From NCBI GenBank assembly GCA_947359465.1, contig OX375882.1, positions 56,480,509 to 56,544,508 of the forward strand: a stretch of 64,000 bases of DNA, in the 5' to 3' direction. Made by a program: the position numbers and the translations under genes. This DNA comes from Metellina segmentata (lineage: Eukaryota; Arthropoda; Arachnida; Araneae; Tetragnathidae). Numbering within the stretch: position 1 is the stretch's first letter; the number at the start of each line of letters is the position of its first letter. Below the pieces are notes generated by a model. That model made no database searches, was not told the origin of the DNA, and saw only the letters and a list, made by a program, of their open reading frames with translations. This document shows positions 11,767 through 22,705 of the stretch, one piece after another.

Positions 11767-12740
11767 AGCCAAACATACCCAGTTTTAGACAAAAATATTT
11801 TCCTAAAACGTTGGATATCATCATAAATTTTCTTTACCCTAATACGAAAAGTATTAAAATAAACAAACATCTGCAATTTAAGTAATCTTCAATAAAATTT
11901 AACAGACTACCTATTGGATGAAACCAACTCATAACAAAAGACCATTATCGGGAATCCACCAGGAGGGTTAAATGAAACATAACCAGCAATAGAAATTTCT
12001 AAAACGTTTGATATCATCATAAATTTTCCCTACCTTAATACGAAATTAATTTAAAATAACAAACAACTGTAATTAAAGCTATCTTCAACAAACCTAACCC
12101 ACAATACTGGTGAAATTCAACCGGCTGGATAAAAAAGACATAACAAAAAGCTTTCATCGGGAATCCATCAGGAAGGTAACACTAGGAAAGTCAAACATAA
12201 CAGTTATAGAAGACAATATTTTCTTAAAAAATTTGATATCACCATAAATTTTCCCTACTCTAGTATGAAAAGCCTTTTCCCTACTCTAGCATAAATTTTC
12301 CCTACTCTAGTTAGAAATTTCCCTACTCTTGTAGTAAAAATAGCAAAAACCTCTAATCAAAGTTATCTTATTAAACCTAACCCCAAACTGATGAAATTAA
12401 ACAGATTATTACAATTAAATAAAATTGACTACCAACTCAACCTAACGCCATCATCGGGAGGAGAGGTAAACCAAACCTAACCATTTTTAGACGAAAACAT
12501 TTTCTTAAGACCTTTGATATGGTCACAAATTTTCCCTTCCTTAACACGAAAAGTACTAAAACGAACCAAAAACTGTAATCAAAGTTATCTTCAATAAAAC
12601 TAAAACACAAAACAGGCGAAGTTGAACAAGACAACCTACAGGATAAAACCGCCCCATCCCCAACCAAAAGCCATCATCGTGAATCCACTGGAAGCGGTTA
12701 AGAACCAAACCGAAAACCACCCAATCCCAGTTATGCCACT
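11763..12740. repeat. Tandem array, ~205-280 bp unit, each starting with a MITE-end-like sequence
   Basis: Units start near 11760, 11960, 12168, 12455 and 12680 with variants of 'ccaccaggagggttaa', the right terminus of family A. Each then contains 'ttggatatcatcataaattttc', 'taatacgaaa' and 'aaaccaactcataacaaaa' boxes. A nested 15-bp repeat 'ttttccctactctag' occurs four times at about 12248-12333. The array looks like a MITE end plus its flank amplified together. Confidence 0.75.
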
Positions 12741-13260
12741 TATGCCCGGAAAAAGTCGTCACCAGGGCAGAGGAGCCGAGAGGACATTTTAAAACTTTGG
12801 CGGAGAGTAAATACAAGTTTCGCTGCAGCTGGTAATTAACTAAGGAAGTGTCCTTGCCCGCACTACAGCTAAAAATTCATCCCCGCCTTCAATGGAGGAA
12901 GACGTCACTGGCGGAAATGCGGCGAGAAGGGCTGTTTGTATAATCTCGCCTAAATGTTCTATTTGTCCAATATGAAGATGTATTGTTCGCGACTCCCTGC
13001 GCGGCGTTGAAAGTTAACCTCCCAAGACGAATCAGCACTTTTGTTCGAGGGAAGCCTACCGACCGTCGTCAGCTGTTCGGCGACCCCGAGCACTTTGGGA
13101 TTGCTGCGCTGTGAAGCTGCTCCAAAGGGAATACTTAAGAATCGGTTGCAGTACAAAAATCAGGTCTAAACACCTTCCGCTTTGTGAGGATGGTGTTGTA
13201 GACAGTTTAACCAATTGAAACGAAGTTGAGGATTGGGGCGAAGGTAGAAAGGAAGGTAAT
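12741..13260. other. Single-copy island
   Basis: Moderate GC sequence without family repeats. 'gaagacgtcact' at 12899-12910 contains a CRE-like half. No convincing coding exon; the minus-strand frame at 12959-13156 has no motif. Confidence 0.4.
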
Positions 13261-13261
13261 T

Positions 13262-13640
13262 AATTAACGTCACAGAAAAGCAACAGAACGGGCTATAGGC
13301 GACGGACCGGGTATGTATTCAAATAATGTCGCATTGGGACAACACGACGGGCAATAGGAGGCGGTCCGGGTAGGTATTTAAATAACATCGTATTGATCCA
13401 CACAACGGGCTATAGGCGACAGTCCGGGCAGGTATTCAAATAACGTCGCATTGGGACAACACAACGAGATATTGGGGACGGTCCAGGTAGGTATTCAAAT
13501 AACGTCGCATTGGGACAACACAACGGGTAATAGGCGAGGGTCCGGGAAGGTATTTAACTAACGTCGCATTGTGGAAACACAACGGGATATTGGTGACGGT
13601 CCGGGTAGGTATTCAAATAACGTCGCATTGAGGACAACAC
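13262..13640 (-). repeat. Tandem array made from the 3' end of the SINE, ~59-bp unit
   Basis: Seven head-to-tail copies (starts near 13287, 13346, 13404, 13463, 13522, 13581 and 13641) of the SINE's terminal segment. Each reads 'caacgggctataggcgac', 'ggtccgggtaggtattcaaa' and 'taacgtcgcattgg'. The last copy continues into SINE body, so the array grew outward from a SINE 3' end. Confidence 0.85.
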
Positions 13641-13731
13641 AACGGGATATTCGTGACTATCCGGGATCAAATCCGATGGGGAAGATCCAAGGACAACGCA
13701 TCGTAATTTTATACTCCGGTCAGATGAGGTA
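13641..13731 (-). mobile_element. SINE (family B) 3' fragment at the root of the array
   Basis: After the last tandem unit the sequence continues as SINE body ('ccgggatcaaatccgatggg', 'ggacaacgcatcgtaatttt', 'ggtcagatgagg'). It then stops where the next SINE starts with its tail. This fixes the order: one SINE inserted into another. Confidence 0.75.
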
Positions 13732-14050
13732 ATTGGTAATTAACGTCGCACTAGAGCAACACAACGGGCTATTGACGACGGTCCGGGATCAATCCCCTAA
13801 TGGATATATCCGAGGACAACACCACGTAATTTTGAAACACTGTCAGATGACGAGGTAACACCTGAGCTTGCACCCCACTCTCCAAACTTCCACATCAACC
13901 CAACCTTAGGACTTTCAACCAGGACAGATTTAAGGTGCACCAGCGCCTCTACACCATACGCTTACAAACATCCATACCCTGACCCGGATTCCAACAAGGA
14001 ACCTTCCGATCTAGAGGCTAACAACTTAACCATCACACCGGTTGGTCGGC
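13732..14050 (-). mobile_element. tRNA-derived SINE (family B), near full length
   Basis: On the minus strand it runs from a tRNA-like head to the 3' tail. The head lies around 13960-14050 ('ggttaagttgttagcctctagat', with a mutated B box), then the 'gcaccttaaatctgtc' box and the 'ctggcaccccactctccaaac' region. The 3' segment 'aacgtcgcactagagcaaca' and the 'ggtaattggtaatt' tail end at the left edge. No open frame. Confidence 0.8.
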
Positions 14051-14230
14051 CGGGCAAATGAGAGAAACACTTGAGCTGGCATCCAATTCTCCAAACTTCA
14101 ACGCCACGCCAACGTGAGGACATTTAAGGCCACGACAGATTTAACGTCAGTGAACACAACGGTATTTGGTTGTACCAAGTTCAGAGCTCGCAGCCTTCCG
14201 GTTGCTTTACCGTTACTCATCTTATTCTTA
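14051..14230 (-). mobile_element. SINE (family B), partial second copy
   Basis: A second, more diverged piece of the SINE body, also on the minus strand: 'cttgagctggcatccaattc', 'aacgtgaggacatttaagg', then a poor head. It lacks the 3' tail because the neighbouring copy joins it directly. Confidence 0.65.
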
Positions 14231-14463
14231 CGTATCTATCTGTGGATTGGTGTAAGTATCATTCAAAGTAAGTTAAAATTGAGTAACCATTGCGAAATGC
14301 TGAAAAAATACATATACCGTGAATCAGCACTTAATCAAAGGAAGCTTGTGGCATCGTGCTTTAAAGCTACCCGGAATTTAAAATATGTTAAAAAATTGGG
14401 TCTAAACACTTTCCGCTTTGTATAGATAGCGTGTAAATAATTTAACCATTAAAAACAAACAAA

Positions 14464-14588
<125 letters not shown>

Positions 14589-15151
14589 AGAGTAAGAATA
14601 TTTATTACATGAAGGTAAATGTACATGCCATTGAGAACATATTGTGCTGGTGCAAAATGTTGAGTGTATGCCAAAAGTAAGAAATATCTTATCATCATTA
14701 TTAGATATGGCGTGATTAGTATTTCTGAGAACGCATCTTTGGATTGGCGTAAGAGTGTTGAGAATTTGGCTAAAATGTTGAACACCTACCGTCACACATA
14801 GTGCTTTTATATTTTTACGTTTCTATTTGGCGGATTGGTGCAAGTGCAAATGAAGGTGAAGGTAAAATTTAGTTACCTTAGCAAAATATTACAAAAAATA
14901 CATATATCTTTGACTAGTATTATTCGATTATTATTGAGTCAGAGCTATTAGCAAAGGCGTAAACTTTAGTCCTCGACCTCAAGCACTAAGTGTTTGTTGT
15001 AATATAAGGAATCAGTGTCCCTTACTCAGAATTAGGATTTGGTACACAAATTAAGTTCAGCCTATTCCTTTTTCAATAGATCGAATAGAGACAATTTAAT
15101 TGTTCAAATCAAAGCTAAGGCTTCCTAGAGACTTTGAGAAAATACATAATA

Positions 15152-15863
15152 CAGGGTGTTCATAAAAGAATGTCCCAGTTTCAATGGTATATTATAACAT
15201 TTTAATTTAGACTATTTACAACAAATCATATTTCAAGTTGAAGGTAAACTCACCTAGTTTTTCTTACAAATGTTCAATATGTGCATCGTTAGTTAAACGG
15301 CACACATCCAACCTTAAGTCCAATTCTAACCGTAACAGGGGTGGCCTATATGGATATGTTGAAAGAATGGCTATTTCACCAATTAGTAGAGGGTGAACCT
15401 GTAAACTTTATTTGGCAACAGGATGGAGCCCCTCCCCATTCGAATCTCTTTGTACGAGAGTGGTTGAACGTCGAAGTCCCTGACCGTTGGATGGGTCGTA
15501 ATGATCGCGACGACAGAGCTCTTTTTCGCTGGCCTCCACGTTCACCTGACATAGCGCCATGCGATTTTTTCGTTTGGGAATTCATAAACGATCGTTTCTA
15601 CGTTCCGCCGCTACCTAATGATTTGCCAGAGTTGAGACACAGAATTGAAGAGGCTATTGCTCCTGACTTGTTAACCGAAGTGTGTGAAGAATTGGACTTT
15701 AGGTTGGATGTGTGCCGTATAACTTAAGAGGCACATATTGAACATTTGTAAGAAAAACTAGGTGAATTTAACTTCAATTTTATGTATGGTTTGCTGTAAA
15801 TAGTCTAAATTAAACTGTTATAATATACCATTGAAACTGGGACATTCTTTTATGGACACCCTG
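15152..15863 (+). mobile_element. Deleted mariner-like element with 175-bp terminal inverted repeats
   Basis: The element is 712 bp and is flanked by TA on both sides (15150-15151 and 15864-15865), the target-site duplication of IS630/Tc1/mariner elements. Both ends begin CAGGGTGT(T/C)CATAAAAGAATG. The inverted repeats extend for 175 bp (15152-15326 and 15689-15863). The right repeat includes the last 63 bases of the transposase frame, so the left repeat is an inverted copy of the 3' end of the gene. The element therefore seems to have lost its original 5' end and about two-thirds of its gene. It is non-autonomous and would fold into a long hairpin. Confidence 0.88.
15323..15751 (+). pseudogene. 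C-terminal part of an IS630/mariner-type transposase
   Basis: The reading frame from about 15326 gives the motif TVTG, then a 'YMDMLKEW' stretch. Next come WQQDGAPPH (catalytic Asp about 30 residues in), WPPRSPDIAPCDFFVWE (third catalytic Asp in PCDFF), and a 'DRFYVPPLP' tail typical of this arthropod transposase group. The second and third acidic residues are 46 residues apart, with an insert after the GR motif. The N-terminal DNA-binding part and first catalytic Asp are absent. A TAA at 15725-15727 ends the frame early; continuing past it, the usual 'AHIEHL' ending and a stop at 15749-15751 are still readable. The inverted copy in the left repeat lacks this early stop, so the nonsense change arose in the right arm after duplication. 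Not functional. Confidence 0.88.
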
Positions 15864-15869
15864 TATATT

Positions 15870-16480
15870 TGATGCTTAAAATATATGTATGTTTTGTTCC
15901 AATTTCATATTTCCAATTATTCTACTCTGCATAAATGGTCAACGACAATAGGTTCCATATTTTGAAGTTCATTTGAGACAGTTTTGCTCACGAGGAATAC
16001 AAAACAGAATAAGGCATTCAGAAACCTGTAAAGGCTGTAATTGTTGAAATTCTACGTTTCAATAGCAAATATCTTAAACTATTTTGTGTTTAACTTTTTT
16101 GTAAGAGGTGTATAACTAATCGTTCAAAAAGCCTAAAAACCACTATGCTGTGATCTATTCGTATAATAATTCACTTTGCGCATGTTAACAATCACGACCA
16201 ACCTAAGGGTCTGGATACTACTGAAGCACATATCAGAATAAAACATCACTGTAAGATTTTTTTTAACATTTAAAAATACATTTAGGTCGTAAATTATTTG
16301 ATAAAAATGTTTTGTTTACTCGCTTAAATATAACAAATTAACTAAAGAGTCGTATATATAGAGATATCTTCGAAAATTCTCACTAACATTAATCTATTAT
16401 GATCATCTTCCAAACAAAACTCTAAGATAAATTTCCTTAAGGTACCTTCCTCGGCGTATTTAGCTGGAGGCTGGAATGTA
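15870..16480. other. AT-rich non-coding stretch
   Basis: No array, element or convincing frame is seen. Confidence 0.4.
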
Positions 16481-17750
16481 TACTTCCCAATACGTCAATA
16501 GCAAAAAATTGAATTGGGAATACCTTCAGAGAATTGTTTAGCACTTTGCACAGCGGATTGTGAATGTTTAGCGCCACTCCTCACACATTAATTTCTAGTA
16601 CCATCTCCATACACTTATCGTGAGAAGTTTCTTTTTTATAAATCCTCGCGTTTTTCCTTTAAATATTGTTCTCCTCAGGGCTTTACGTGTTAAAATGCTT
16701 TTAAATGCTTTTTTTTGCCCGTTTTCCAAACAATGTATTATGAAAGGAGCCTTGTAAACAAAATGTACACGATTTTTTCACCGACACCTCCATTTTTTTT
16801 TTACCTCAGCTCGTGCGTGCATTGAAAACGCAATTTTCCTCATCCCTTGTGGTAGGGGGAAAAAGATGTTTTCAATCTACCTGTGAATGTATTTGCGATC
16901 CGGAGATCTTTTATATATATGTGTTAGACTGTATTTGTACTGGGACTATTTCCCCTTTTTTAATCGTCACTTACTTTATTTTGTGAGGGGAAAAAAGGAA
17001 TGTGAAAAAAGGAACCTCTCTTCTATCTCATGGGTAAACACGTTTATGTGTACACACAGTGTGTGAAAAAACTTAGGTAAAGCATTTAGATTCCAACAAA
17101 AAATACATAGCGAGGAAGGAGGGACGAGAAAAAATTTTTTACTTTAAACTGAAAAGTTAGTGAAAAACGTTTACATTTCTTGTGTGTGTTCCCCGCAAAA
17201 GCAACGAGTTCGTTTCTCCCTCACACATCGGCCACAGCTGAGAATAAATAAAAATCACTCGCACACACACTCGCAGAGGAGAGTTGAGTTGTAATAATAA
17301 TAATACAAAAAAGAAACACTCGCAAATTTTTTGAAAGCGCCCGAGTTTTTCCAGGGGAAATTAGGACACTTGATTTCTTTTCTGTTTTTTTTACTCCTCT
17401 TCTTCCTTTTCTTTCCTATATTATTTCCATTCAGCGATCCCTCTTTTGTGATATTTGAAAAGAACACTTGAATACACAGCAAAAGCTAAAGAATCTGTTT
17501 CACAAACAGTGATGCTGTTTGCTTCCGAGGAACATTCATGCACAGTCTTGCTACAATGGCCAGTGTGAACAAAACGCCTCGTACCGCTGGACTGAGTTTT
17601 TTTACTTCATAGGGGTGTCTGTTTCTTTTTTCAAAAAAAAATCATACCCCTCACCCGTTTTCGTTTTATGTTTCTACGTTTCTAAGCAAGCTTCCCCGAT
17701 TCAGAAGCGTTTCTGTATTTGTTTTTGAAGTTACATGGCTTTAAAAATCT
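16481..17750. other. Single-copy island, nothing coding recognised
   Basis: Mixed composition with T-runs and CA/TG patches (17055-17065 and 17262-17272). The open frames are low-complexity. No exon signal could be supported. Confidence 0.4.
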
Positions 17751-18160
17751 TCTGAACGACACCTTTTTTTTATGGTTTTTTCCAAATCAAATTATTTCTT
17801 CTTCCGAAACTCATTGATGTCAGTGGGAGTTATAATTGTTTGTTTTTTGTGTTCGAAAGAGTCAATTCAAAGTTGCTTTTCTCTTTGGTTTCCAATTAAG
17901 AATATTTTAGAAATTCTCTTTGAAAGCTTTTTAGGATGTAACTTAAAAACAAACCTATGTAATATTTTGAAAAGGATTCTGAAAAAATTTCGGGAACTGT
18001 TATTTGCCTGAGAAACGAATTTTAATAAATGTGAACCTTTTTTTTAGAACGAAATATAAATTACAAAGCTGCACAAATAAATAATAAGCAGAGAATAATA
18101 GGATGATGTAATTTTTTTATCAACTAATAAAAATTGATATTTACAACAAAGTACCACGTT
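17751..18160. other. AT-rich stretch, nothing recognised
   Basis: A plus-strand frame at 17772-18011 has no recognisable motif. Confidence 0.35.
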
Positions 18161-18162
18161 GA

Positions 18163-18385
18163 CCCTCCTTTTGGTTTAGTCGACGAGGTATCTCGGCATT
18201 ATCAAAATTGACCAGATCTTGTAGGACGAGATATCTCGTTCTTAGAAAAACTGACAAGATCTTGATCTCGTCAAGAAAAAAAACCCGGCAAGATCATCAT
18301 TTGGAATTAAGTCGTCTTTTTCGATGAGATATTTCGCCATTAGCACTATTGGTTAGATATTGATAGACGAGATATCCTGTCAATT
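18163..18385 (-). mobile_element. Palindromic MITE (family A)
   Basis: It starts CCCTCCTTTTGGTTTAGTCGACGAG. A near-perfect palindrome lies at 18222-18237 ('gacgagatatctcgtt'). The 'gatcttgatctcgtcaag' middle follows, and decayed palindromes close the right part. The right end is lost in the adjoining transposase relic. Confidence 0.75.
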
Positions 18386-18775
18386 GTGAACGATACTCTG
18401 CGATATTGCACGATTTCCTTTCTAACAGAAAATGATCGACAAGGTTTACAACTCACGTGCTTTCAACAATATGAGCAGCATTATACAGTTAGTACAGCCA
18501 TGCGAATTCTAAAGATCGCATTTCAAGGCCGAATAGAATCGGGCAATGTTGATTGGTCCACTCGTTCCCCTGATTTCAACTCACCGTATTTTTTATATGG
18601 GTCTACAAAAAGGATCTAATCCATTTGACAACTAAAGAAAAACAGCCACGAAGATTAGAACAAATCTCTCAGAAATTTTTCTCAAAATAACTCGAAAACG
18701 GTCAAAAGAGACCGTATTTGCAGTGCGGTCGAAGTCGGTCATTTACCTGTAGCCCAAATGCGGGCAATTCTATAA
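18386..18775 (+). pseudogene. Decayed Tc1/mariner-type transposase, C-terminal half
   Basis: The frame reads 'CFQQYEQHYT' where family members have QQDGAPPHY. It continues 'FQGRIESGNVDWSTRSPDF' (family: P.RWI.R.....WP.RSPDL) and 'YFLYGSTK' where DFFLWGxxK is usual. Both the middle catalytic Asp (QQD became QQY) and the third acidic residue are gone. A frame shift near 18612 moves a 'KQPRRLEQI' helix out of frame. The original frame returns by about 18690 and ends with a 'KRDRICSAVEVGHL' segment matching the usual R..C....G.HL C-terminus. Stops lie at 18617-18619, 18626-18628 and 18656-18658. Long dead; inverted ends were not found. Confidence 0.72.
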
Positions 18776-19605
18776 TGGTATTAATTGAGTATACAGTATG
18801 TAAAACAATTATACCTAAAAATGCTTTATTTAGAAGCTTTCGCAAAACAAAATGGATGCTCCATTTATGTAAAAATACCTGTATAATTGTTTATAAAATG
18901 CAAAAAAGGAACGTTTGACAAAATAAATCATTCAGAAATTTGCATTTTTTCATCACACCAACGAAAAGTCTGGTCATCGTTCTTAAAATAAAGTATCGTT
19001 CTTAAAGTAAAGTATAAGTAGAATTTTATCTATCCCAATACTGACACACATTTCAGAAAAAAAAGTATCATTAAAATTTCCAATAATTTTGTATTTCAAG
19101 GGTTCTTTAAAAATGTTGTCTAAAAAGCAAATATTTTAAGACTGTTAACAATATTTCAAACACCAAAACTACCCCAGAAAAAAGGTTCTTAAAGATTTAT
19201 ATCTATTTGGGTAAAAAACCTCAAAAGTGTCCGTAGCTATGAGTACATTAAATGTTTCCTGCGAATTACAAATTTTATATATATTTTACTGATTATTACA
19301 GTTCGAAATTAATTTGAACATACTCGATAACCCTGAAAGTAACACTGACTAAACTTATATTACACAAACACTACGGTTTCTGCAGCTTACCCGATTATTA
19401 ATTAAGATAACAGTTTACCAAACTTTTTTTTGACTCTTTAAGAGACAATTACACTTGCCCCCACCTGAAAACTCTGTCTCAACTAATAATAAATAGTAAG
19501 TGTGGCTGTGATTATGAATTTTGAATTTTACCCAAATATTTATGTTGCTGTATGAGTAATTTTAGAATTTCAAAAAGCTAGTTTAAAAATAAATTTACTT
19601 AGAAC
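18776..19605. other. AT-rich non-coding stretch
   Basis: No recognised family repeat, exon or RNA gene. Confidence 0.4.
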
Positions 19606-19606
19606 T

Positions 19607-19705
19607 TTTAAACCTCCAAATGATGCCGACAAGATATCCCGTCCATCAAGATATGGCCTGGTTTAGTAATTACGAGATACTTCGATGAGAAAACCGCCAG
19701 GAGTG
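19607..19705. mobile_element. Palindromic MITE (family A), short internally deleted copy
   Basis: It runs from a left end 'aaacctccaaatgatgccga' to a right end 'gatgagaaaaccgccaggag', with a single palindrome relic and 'catcaagatatggcctgg' between. TTTTAAA precedes the left end. At about 95 bp it is less than half the usual size. Confidence 0.65.
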
Positions 19706-19829
19706 TATATTTAGGTAGTATTCACTTTTACATGTCAACCTTTTGAGGGTTATAGACACATTATTCCATAATTGCAACCTGAAAATTTTCCTGTTTGGCT
19801 ACAAACCAAGTTTGACATTATTAATCAAT

Positions 19830-20312
19830 AGAATTTTCTAGGACTCTTTTAAGTTAACTTATGTTATTCTTTAAATTTACATATCAGATTCTTTAAATTA
19901 ACAAATGGGATTATTTAAATAAACAACTCAAATTCTTTTAATTAACATATGAGATTCTTTAAATTAACATATGAGATTCTTTAAATTAACTAATGTAATT
20001 CTTTAAAATAACAAACGGGATTCTTTAAATAAACAACTCGAATTCCTTTAATTAACATATGGGATTCTTTAAATTAATATATGAGATTTTTTTTCTTTAA
20101 ATAAACAACTCGAATTCTTTTAATTAAAATATGAGATTCTTTAAATTAACTCATGTAATTCTTTAAAATAACAAATGGGATTTTTTAAATAAACAACTCG
20201 AATTCTTTTAATTAACATATGGGATTCTTTAAATTAACTAACGAGATTCTTTAAATGGATACATGGAATTCTTTAAATTAACAAATGGGATTCTTTAAAT
20301 TAACATAACTAT
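19830..20312. repeat. Tandem array of ~20-22 bp units
   Basis: About 20 copies of 'attctttaaattaacatatg' and variants ('aaataaacaactcga', 'aaataacaaatggg'). The variants recur in a mixed but partly ordered fashion. Confidence 0.9.
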
Positions 20313-20600
20313 TCAGTCATAAACACCTTGAGCGTCACTAGATTTTTAAAAGTAGTGTATATACTACTGTCTGTTACGCACCATATATGATTAAATTGAC
20401 TCTACTCTCTCTGGATTAAATTATCTTTGAAAGATTTATGTTGGTTAATAAGTCTAATGCTGATAAGAAGTCATGAAGCAAAAACTAAAGATTGAATGGT
20501 AGAATAATGTGTGTATAGCCTTCAGATGATAGAGTTTTAAGGGAAAAACAGTTCTCTGAGGGATTCAGGCTGTTTGCATGGTAAAAAAGAGATGCAGGCA
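20313..20600. other. AT-rich non-coding stretch
   Basis: A weak family C head motif ('aactattcagtcataaacac', 'gagcgtcactag') lies at 20307-20342. Nothing else is recognised. Confidence 0.4.
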
Positions 20601-21560
20601 TTAAAACATACAACAAGCGTCATTCATCATAAGAGATTTAAAAAAAATCTCAATATACACGAAGACGGAACATAACTCAGATATCAACCCGATACCCGAA
20701 ATTTCAAATCACACAAACTTCCCAATCGGAAACGTAATCGTCACACAACCGAGCGGGGGCGAGGAAAAAACCACATTACAACGACTAACCCCACTTACTC
20801 GGTGACAGAATAAATTCCGATCGAAACACCCCATAAATCTCCGAACACAACCCCACAAAAGCGAACCAGAAATTGTCGGTTTTCATAAATACCCCACACC
20901 GGGAAGTATCGCCTCCATAAAGACTCCCTACAAAGCTCCAGGCATCTAAATAAAATTTGTACCCATTCAAATCCATCTGGATTTGGCTTACGGAAAAAAC
21001 AAGAAACCTCACGCGGAAACCGGGAAAGAAAATACCACATCCTTCACAGGAGGTAGGTGCTAGCATATTATACCCAATAAAATGGCTAGATGTTTATCGT
21101 CGGGTGTATTTGTATTTATTTTTCTTTTCTTCGACTCCAAACGCTGGAAAGGGGTAAAAGCGAACCAGCCCCCTGATCGAATTTTAAGGCAAATTGTGTT
21201 TTAAAAGGAGAAGGTATTCGTCTGGGGATTTTGCCCCCGTTTCCACCCCCTTGCGCTCCCTCCGGTGGAAGATAGCTGTGCTAGAAGGGACAAACGCGAC
21301 AAAGGGAAACATCTCATTGAGCGTGATTAGGAACGCCGTTTCTATCGATATTTATATCGTTATCGAGAGACTTATTTTTTGTCTTCCCGTTCTTTGGAAT
21401 GTTTGAGAGAGATCTCGGGAGACGATTCGAGGGAAGATGTCGCTTTCTACAGTAGGGGGAGGAGTGGAACCCCACGTGTAGAAGTGCGGGGAGTTTTACT
21501 CGTGAAATAAGATTAAAAGTGACAAAATGTAGGGAAATTTCCGAGGATGCGGCGTTTTGT
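20600..21560. other. Single-copy GC-richer island
   Basis: No family repeats. Three CCATAAA/TCATAAA words in a 90-bp span (about 20829, 20883 and 20913) resemble posterior Hox or Caudal sites read in reverse, but such words are common by chance. The overlapping minus-strand frames at 20785-21066 show no protein motif. Confidence 0.4.
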
Positions 21561-22250
21561 ATGTGTAACTTATTAAATGGCAGTTTATTTCACCAGTACG
21601 TTTTCCTGTGACTGATTCTTAAGTGTAGTGTGTACAGTTTTTAAACATTTCTCTCGTATTGACAAAGAAAAGCGTGGAAAGTTTTCTGTATTTTTCACTA
21701 AGCCGTTTAGTTTTATCAATATATTTGTAAGTGTGACAACGTTTATTTATTTTTAAATGAAAATTATTGAATCCTCAGGAAAGGAAATTATTTTCTAAAT
21801 GTACATTCCAGTGCCATCTATAACTTGTAGTATGATTTTGTTTTTATGAACTATTCTGTAACTAGATATAATTTTATTTATGTAACAATTGATAAAATAT
21901 TAATAATGTAAATTTATTTGATACAACTTGTATCTTCTCCAAAATGGACCTAATGATACGAATACTCAGGAAAGGTATGTGGAGGAAGAAGTTACATTTC
22001 TTTATCTATTATATATAACTTATTATTTAAAAGAACAGTAAAGAGGAAATAGTTACCAACACCATATAGTACACAATATAATTAGATTATTTTAACGCAA
22101 TTTGAGGAATATAGTTTATTTTGTAATGTGAGGGAAACATTAGTCAAATCTTGCAGACAAATGTTATTGAGACATTTCCTTGAACGTATTCTCACATTTA
22201 AATTAAAACCTGAAGTGATTTTATTTTTAAATTAACCATCTAAGCCATGC
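21561..22250. other. AT-rich non-coding stretch
   Basis: Nothing recognised beyond simple AT-rich sequence. Confidence 0.4.
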
Positions 22251-22705
22251 GTAGGGTTGCTTTCATAGTGTAGTGTTACTTTCATAGTGTAGTGTTGCTT
22301 TCATAGTTGTAGCGTTGCCTCATAACACACTTAACGACTAAACAACCACTTATTTCAAAATAATCCATGGATTAGTTTAGAGATTCTATTGGTACTTTCT
22401 TTAGAATAGAATACTTTGGAACGATTCTAATGACCCCTTCTGTGGACTAGAATCCTTTGGAAAGAGATACTACTGATCCTTTGCTTGGCCATAGAATCCT
22501 ATGGAAATATTCTATTACTCTTTTTCTTATAATCGAATTCCTTGGAAATATTATTTCCCTTATTTCCTTAGAATATAATCCCTTCGGAAAATTATATTGC
22601 TCATTTTCTTAAAAGAGGATAATTTGGAAATATTCTATAGGTCAAGTAGGTCGAAACTGGTTGGAAGTCATGAAGAGAATATTGCATGTTGCAAGGTCAG
22701 AATCC
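22250..22705 (+). repeat. Family C element: amplified head motif, ~40-bp array, tail
   Basis: 22255-22318 is a three-copy 21-bp repeat of 'tagtgtagtgttgctttca', which is part of the family C head motif read in this orientation. 22378-22645 holds about six diverged copies of the ~40-bp unit ('agaatagaatactttgga', 'tagaatcctttggaaa'). 22648-22695 is the tail ('ggtcgaaactggttggaagt', 'catgaagagaatattgca'). Confidence 0.68.
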
